Origin: an uncultured Microbacteriaceae bacterium | GTDB taxonomy: Bacteria; Actinomycetota; Actinomycetes; Actinomycetales; Microbacteriaceae | DNA: 17,822 bases | Direction: 5' to 3' | Assembly (NCBI GenBank): GCA_946481135.1 | Contig: CAMLMQ010000039.1 | Coordinates: 1 to 17,822, forward strand | In this document: positions 14,878-17,822 of the stretch, piece after piece | Position numbering within the stretch: position 1 is the first letter of the stretch | Layout of the letters: every line of letters starts with the position of its first letter | The notes under the pieces: generated by a model | Told to the model about the DNA's origin: nothing | The model's database searches: none | What the model saw: only the letters and a program-made list of their open reading frames with translations | Made by a program: the position numbers and the translations under genes

Positions 14878-15218
14878 GTCTCTTGCCTTCCTGGTCCGAT
14901 ACGGATGCAGGAGGCTGCGATGAGGGTGCCTGAGCGTGAGCTGCGGCTGGTGAGGCCGCCCGGGAAGAGCTGTCGGCTGAGGCGTTCGTGACTTCCGTGT
15001 TGCGTGATACCTGATCGCAGTCTCGTACGCCCGTATTCAGTTGTGGGTGTGATGCGGCGGGAGTGGTTGGCTCCCGTCACCAGAAGAGACCGGCCCGGGG
15101 TGGGGCTATGACGCCGAACGCGGGACGAATTCCGATGACGTACACTGATCCAGTTGCCGGAAACGGCAAGCTTCGGCGTGCCCGCGCCTCGGTTTCACGG
15201 CCGGACGGGCGCGCGCCG
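14878..15218. other. Non-coding region between the surface-protein gene and tRNA-Trp
   Basis: This 341-base stretch holds the leader of the minus-strand surface-protein gene and the upstream region of the tRNA-Trp unit. I see no credible gene. Small structures are the hairpin CGGGAG/CTCCCG (15058-15063 with 15071-15076) and TTGCCG-GAAA-CGGCAA (15154-15169), the latter a 6-bp stem with a GNRA-type loop. No convincing -10 for the surface-protein gene could be picked. Confidence 0.6.
15141..15146 (+). promoter_or_regulatory. Candidate -10 box for tRNA-Trp / secE / nusG
   Basis: TACACT fits TANNNT and lies 72 bases before the tRNA. Transcription would start near 15153, directly at the TTGCCG-GAAA-CGGCAA hairpin (15154-15169), which would then cap the 5' end of the precursor. 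No good -35 hexamer is seen at the expected distance. Confidence 0.45.
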
Positions 15219-15291
15219 AGGGCGGTGGCTCAATTGGTAGAGCAGCGGTCTCCAAAACCGCAGGTTGCAGGTTCGAGTCCTGTCCGCCCTG
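15219..15291 (+). tRNA. trpT: tRNA-Trp (anticodon CCA)
   Basis: A complete cloverleaf of 73 bases. The acceptor stem AGGGCGG pairs with CCGCCCT (15284-15290), with discriminator G15291. The D-arm GCTC...GAGC, the anticodon stem GCGGT/ACCGC with loop CTCCAAA (anticodon CCA at 15252-15254) and the T-arm with TTCGAGT are all intact. CCA is not encoded. It lies 42 bases before secE, the usual actinobacterial position, and is probably co-transcribed with secE-nusG. Confidence 0.97.
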
Positions 15292-15333
15292 CGAATCCCC
15301 CAGAACCGAGGGATCGACGAAAGGTTGGATGTC

Positions 15334-15618
15334 GTGGCACGCAAGGTGATCGACGAGCCCAGTGAGGACCTCGTCGCCAACGCCAAGCGGGATCGCGCCG
15401 AACGGCGTGGACCGTTCGGCCGCATCGCCCTGTTCATCCGGCAGGTGCTCACCGAGCTGTCGAAGGTCGTCCGTCCGACCCGACGCGAGTTGCTCAACTT
15501 CACGCTCGTCGTGATCGTGTTCGTCGTCATCATGATGGCGCTCATCTACGGTCTCGACTTCGTGTTCGGCTGGGCCGTCGCGTGGATTTTCGGTGACGGC
15601 GCCGCCTTCATTCCCTGA
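15334..15618 (+). CDS. secE: Preprotein translocase subunit SecE
   Basis: 94 residues from GTG 15334 (MARKVIDEPSED). It has a charged cytoplasmic N-terminus and the conserved amphipathic segment RQVLTELSKVVRPTRRELLN at about 36-55, where R47 takes the place of the tryptophan common in other bacteria. One transmembrane helix follows at about 56-85. SecE clamps SecY in the Sec translocon of the cytoplasmic membrane. The longer in-frame start at 15265 lies inside the tRNA and is rejected. Position between tRNA-Trp and nusG confirms the identity. Confidence 0.96.
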   Translation: MARKVIDEPSEDLVANAKRDRAERRGPFGRIALFIRQVLTELSKVVRPTRRELLNFTLVVIVFVVIMMALIYGLDFVFGWAVAWIFGDGAAFIP

Positions 15619-15680
15619 GCCGAGAGCTCCGAGCCGGTGCCTGACGCGGCATCCGCAGTATCAGTAAGGAACCTACGAAC

Positions 15681-16649
15681 GTGACCGAAGATTCGCGCCG
15701 CGACATCGATCTCGCGACCGCCGCCGAGCAGTCCTCCGAGGAGGACGAGGCCCAGGAGGGCAACGTGCTCGAGCAGGACGAGCACTCCGTCGACGCCGCC
15801 GAGCACGCCGCGCTCCACGTCATCGACGAGGACGAGAACGACGGCGAGCAGTCGGTCGAGGAGGGGCTGGAGCAGTTGCTCGACGCCCTCGACGCGGCCG
15901 TCGACCCCGAGGCGGACGCCGTCGTCGACGACGCCCTCGACATCGACTCCGCCGACGAGGCCGATGCCGCCGCGGCGGCGACCGGCGACGAGGAGGAGGT
16001 CGAGGCCGAAGAGGAGGCCGCGGTCGATCCCTACGAGGAGTTCCGCGCCGAGCTGCGCGCCAAGCCCGGCAAGTGGTACGTCATCCACTCCTACGCGGGC
16101 TTCGAGAAGCGCGTGAAGCAGAACATCGAGAGCCGCAAGGTCTCGATGGCGATGGAGGACTACGTCTTCGAGGTCCAGGTCCCGATGGAGGACGTGGTCG
16201 AGATCAAGAACGGCCAGCGCAAGCTGGTCAACCGCGTGCGCATTCCCGGCTACGTGCTCGTGCGCATGGACCTCAACGAGGACTCGTGGTCGGTCGTGCG
16301 ACACACCCCCGGCGTCACGGGCTTCGTCGGCAACTCGCACAACCCGACCCCGCTGCGGTTCGAGGAGGCCTTCAACATGCTGAAGAGCCTCGTGCAGGTC
16401 GTCGAGGCCCCCACGAAGGGCGCCGCGGGCGGCAAGGGCACCGGCAAGGGCGCGACCGCCCGCGTCATCCCCGCCGAGGTCGACTTCGAGGTCGGCGAGA
16501 CGATCACGATCAAGGAGGGCTCGTTCGCGGGCCTCCCCGGCACGATCAGCGAGATCAAGCCCGAGAGCGGCAAGCTCACGGTGCTCGTCTCGCTCTTCGA
16601 GCGCGAGACCCCGGTCGAGCTCTCGTTCGACCAGGTCACCAAGCTCTGA
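15681..16649 (+). CDS. nusG: Transcription termination/antitermination protein NusG
   Basis: 322 residues. An acidic, low-complexity N-terminal extension (about 1-118, mostly Asp, Glu and Ala) precedes the NGN domain at about 121-250, which begins at [20 protein letters not shown] (W132). A Gly/Lys/Ala linker then leads to the KOW domain at about 271-305 ([20 protein letters not shown]). NusG binds the RNA polymerase clamp and couples elongation to Rho and the ribosome. The extension makes it nearly twice the E. coli length, as is usual in actinobacteria. Start GTG 15681 has AAGGA about 10 bases upstream. It follows secE by 62 bases, in one transcription unit. Confidence 0.97.
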   Translation: MTEDSRRDIDLATAAEQSSEEDEAQEGNVLEQDEHSVDAAEHAALHVIDEDENDGEQSVEEGLEQLLDALDAAVDPEADAVVDDALDIDSADEADAAAAATGDEEEVEAEEEAAVDPYEEFRAELRAKPGKWYVIHSYAGFEKRVKQNIESRKVSMAMEDYVFEVQVPMEDVVEIKNGQRKLVNRVRIPGYVLVRMDLNEDSWSVVRHTPGVTGFVGNSHNPTPLRFEEAFNMLKSLVQVVEAPTKGAAGGKGTGKGATARVIPAEVDFEVGETITIKEGSFAGLPGTISEIKPESGKLTVLVSLFERETPVELSFDQVTKL

Positions 16650-16660
16650 CGTCCCGACTC

Positions 16661-16711
16661 GCGCCATAGACCCCTCTCTGGCGCTTCGGAGCCCCGCGTG
16701 CGGGGGTCCGA
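16661..16711 (+). terminator. Hairpins after nusG, probable terminator
   Basis: Two stem-loops follow the nusG stop: GCGCCA/TGGCGC (16661-16666 with 16679-16684), and TCGGAGCCCCGC/GCGGGGGTCCGA (16686-16697 with 16700-16711, 11 of 12 pairs, 2-base gap). There is no T-run. They precede a new promoter for rplK and probably end or attenuate the secE-nusG transcript. Confidence 0.6.
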
Positions 16712-16753
16712 GGTGTCGGGAGGGGGTCCGTGGCGGGAATCCGCGCGAGGCGG

Positions 16754-16759
16754 TATCCT
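16754..16759 (+). promoter_or_regulatory. Candidate -10 box of the rplK-rplA operon
   Basis: TATCCT fits the TANNNT -10 element and lies between the nusG terminator hairpins and the structured rplK leader. A start near 16766 would give a leader of about 100 bases. The -35 region (TGGCGG at 16731) is poor. Confidence 0.5.
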
Positions 16760-16791
16760 CGCAAGGTTGCCTGCGGGCGACACCACCGCTG

Positions 16792-16849
16792 CCAGGCTCT
16801 GTTCGCCGAACAGAAGGCCTGGTTCGCGGGAGCGCATCCGAACGGATGC
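16792..16849 (+). promoter_or_regulatory. Structured leader of rplK, candidate autoregulatory RNA
   Basis: Two stable stem-loops lie in the rplK leader. In the first, the CCAGGC/GCCTGG arms (16792-16797 with 16817-16822) enclose CTGTTC-GCC-GAACAG (16799-16813), with an asymmetric internal loop of T against AAG. The second is GCATCC-GAAC-GGATGC (16834-16849). The L11 operon is autoregulated by L1 in E. coli; that this leader does the same is inference. Confidence 0.45.
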
Positions 16850-16868
16850 CCGACAGAAGAAGGAAGAC

Positions 16869-17300
16869 ATGGCACCCAAGAAGAAGGTGACCGGCCTGAT
16901 CAAGCTCCAGATCAACGCCGGCGCCGCCAACCCCGCCCCGCCGATCGGCCCCGCGCTCGGTCAGCACGGCGTGAACATCATGGAGTTCTGCAAGGCCTAC
17001 AACGAGGCCACGGAGTCGCAGCGCGGCAACGTCATCCCGGTCGAGATCACCGTCTATGAGGACCGTTCGTTCACGTTCATCCTCAAGACCCCTCCGGCCG
17101 CGGAACTCATCAAGAAGGCCGCGGGCGTGCAGAAGGGGTCGTCGACCCCGCACACGGTGAAGGTCGCGAAGCTCACCAAGGACCAGGTGCGCGCGATCGC
17201 CGAGCAGAAGCAGGCCGACCTCAACGCCACCTCGATCGAGGGCGCGGAGAAGATCATCGCCGGCACCGCCCGGTCGATGGGGATCACGGTGGAGGCGTAA
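16869..17300 (+). CDS. rplK: 50S ribosomal protein L11
   Basis: 143 residues, the standard length. The N-terminal domain has the conserved Pro-rich segment [20 protein letters not shown] (about 20-39), and the C-terminal RNA-binding domain extends to [13 protein letters not shown]11 binds the GTPase-associated centre of 23S rRNA and supports factor binding and the stringent response. ATG 16869 has AAGGAAG a few bases upstream. The in-frame extension to 16698 runs through the structured leader and is rejected. It is followed after 2 bases by rplA. Confidence 0.98.
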   Translation: MAPKKKVTGLIKLQINAGAANPAPPIGPALGQHGVNIMEFCKAYNEATESQRGNVIPVEITVYEDRSFTFILKTPPAAELIKKAAGVQKGSSTPHTVKVAKLTKDQVRAIAEQKQADLNATSIEGAEKIIAGTARSMGITVEA

Positions 17301-17302
17301 TC

Positions 17303-17822
17303 ATGGCGAAGAACTCGAAGGCCTACCGCGCCGCTGCCGCGAAGATCGAAGAGGGCAAGTTCTACGCGCCCGACGAGGCCGTCTCCGTCGTCAAGGAGAC
17401 CGGCTCGACGAAGTTCGACGCGACCGTCGAGGTCGCGCTCAAGCTCGGGGTCGACCCGCGCAAGGCCGACCAGATGGTGCGCGGCACCGTCATCCTGCCG
17501 CACGGCACGGGCAAGACCGCCCGCGTCATCGTGTTCGCCACCGGCCCCGCGGCCGAGGCCGCGATCGCCGCGGGCGCGGACGAGGTCGGCGGCACCGAGC
17601 TCATCGAGAAGGTGGCCGGTGGCTACACCGCGTTCGACGCGGCCGTGTCGACCCCCGAGCTCATGGGTCAGGTCGGTCGCCTCGGCAAGGTGCTCGGTCC
17701 CCGTGGCCTCATGCCGAACCCGAAGACCGGCACCGTCACCCCGAACCCGGCCAAGGCGGTCGAGGACATCAAGGGCGGCAAGATCGAGTTCCGCGTCGAC
17801 AAGCACGCCAACGTGCACTTCG
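17303..17822 (+). CDS. rplA: 50S ribosomal protein L1 (partial, runs off the window)
   Basis: 173 residues are visible of a protein usually near 230; the 3' part is cut by the window edge, not by a mutation. [20 protein letters not shown] is a typical actinobacterial start, and the conserved RNA-binding stretch [16 protein letters not shown] begins at L131. L1 binds the L1 stalk of 23S rRNA and, in known cases, represses its own operon. The GGTGGAGG RBS (17288-17295) lies inside the end of rplK, with ATG two bases past the rplK stop. Confidence 0.97.
   Translation, partial: MAKNSKAYRAAAAKIEEGKFYAPDEAVSVVKETGSTKFDATVEVALKLGVDPRKADQMVRGTVILPHGTGKTARVIVFATGPAAEAAIAAGADEVGGTELIEKVAGGYTAFDAAVSTPELMGQVGRLGKVLGPRGLMPNPKTGTVTPNPAKAVEDIKGGKIEFRVDKHANVHF

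Noticed and set aside
15063..15365. 100-codon plus-strand frame crossing tRNA-Trp
   Set aside because: It runs through the tRNA and into secE in a different frame. The 'AVAQLVEQRSPKPQVAGSSP' type translation is a well-known artefact of tRNA sequence.
15546..17153. 535-codon minus-strand frame opposite nusG and rplK
   Set aside because: It is antisense to two conserved genes, and the Leu/Val/Asp repeats only mirror the acidic codons of the NusG extension.

Overview
The window is GC-rich DNA (roughly 70% by eye) with GTG starts, many 0-4 nt gene overlaps and long shadow ORFs on opposite strands. The conserved order aspC-like aminotransferase / tRNA-Trp / secE / nusG / rplK / rplA, the RamB-like regulator, the LAxTG-type anchored surface protein and the GGTTTCGATACGC...CTCAACC intergenic repeats all point to an actinobacterium of the order Micrococcales, most likely family Microbacteriaceae. 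Genus cannot be fixed from this sequence alone.

Layout. 11-1477 (+) is a RamB/short-chain-acyl-type regulator. It converges on 1565-2398 (-), an HTH regulator with an MmyB-type ligand-binding domain, across a long hairpin repeat. That regulator is divergent from 2484-3416 (+), a short-chain dehydrogenase. After a cluster of REP-like repeats comes 3567-5801 (-), an unusual two-flavin fusion enzyme (LLM/luciferase-like domain joined to a berberine-bridge-type FAD domain), preceded on the same strand by an HxlR regulator (5845-6216). 6340-9766 (-) is a compact operon of ABC ATPase, ABC-2 permease, histidine kinase and LuxR-type response regulator, with overlapping or abutting stop and start codons. 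9905-10522 (-) and 10594-11463 (+) form a divergent lysE/lysG-type amino-acid exporter and LysR regulator pair. 11456-12646 (-) is a class I/II aminotransferase, and 12766-14877 (-) a secreted, sortase-anchored 'choice-of-anchor G' type surface protein. From 15219 onward the + strand is core information-processing: tRNA-Trp, secE, nusG, rplK and the 5' part of rplA, which runs off the window.

How the parts work together. Three regulator/effector pairs are visible (MmyB-type/SDR, HxlR/LLM-FAD fusion, LysG/LysE), plus a self-contained sensor-transporter operon likely to answer envelope or drug stress. The right end is the housekeeping transcription-translation cluster: SecE for export, NusG for elongation, L11 and L1 for the ribosome.

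The most interesting points are the LLM-FAD fusion enzyme lacking the second covalent-flavin cysteine; the GAGGGGTCGCG hairpin repeats and a REP-like repeat that supplies a stop codon; a perfect 9-bp inverted repeat in the lysE/lysG promoter region; and a recurring TANNNT box placed 6-8 nt before start codons, suggesting leaderless mRNAs. I saw no CRISPR array, transposase, prophage gene or defence system.
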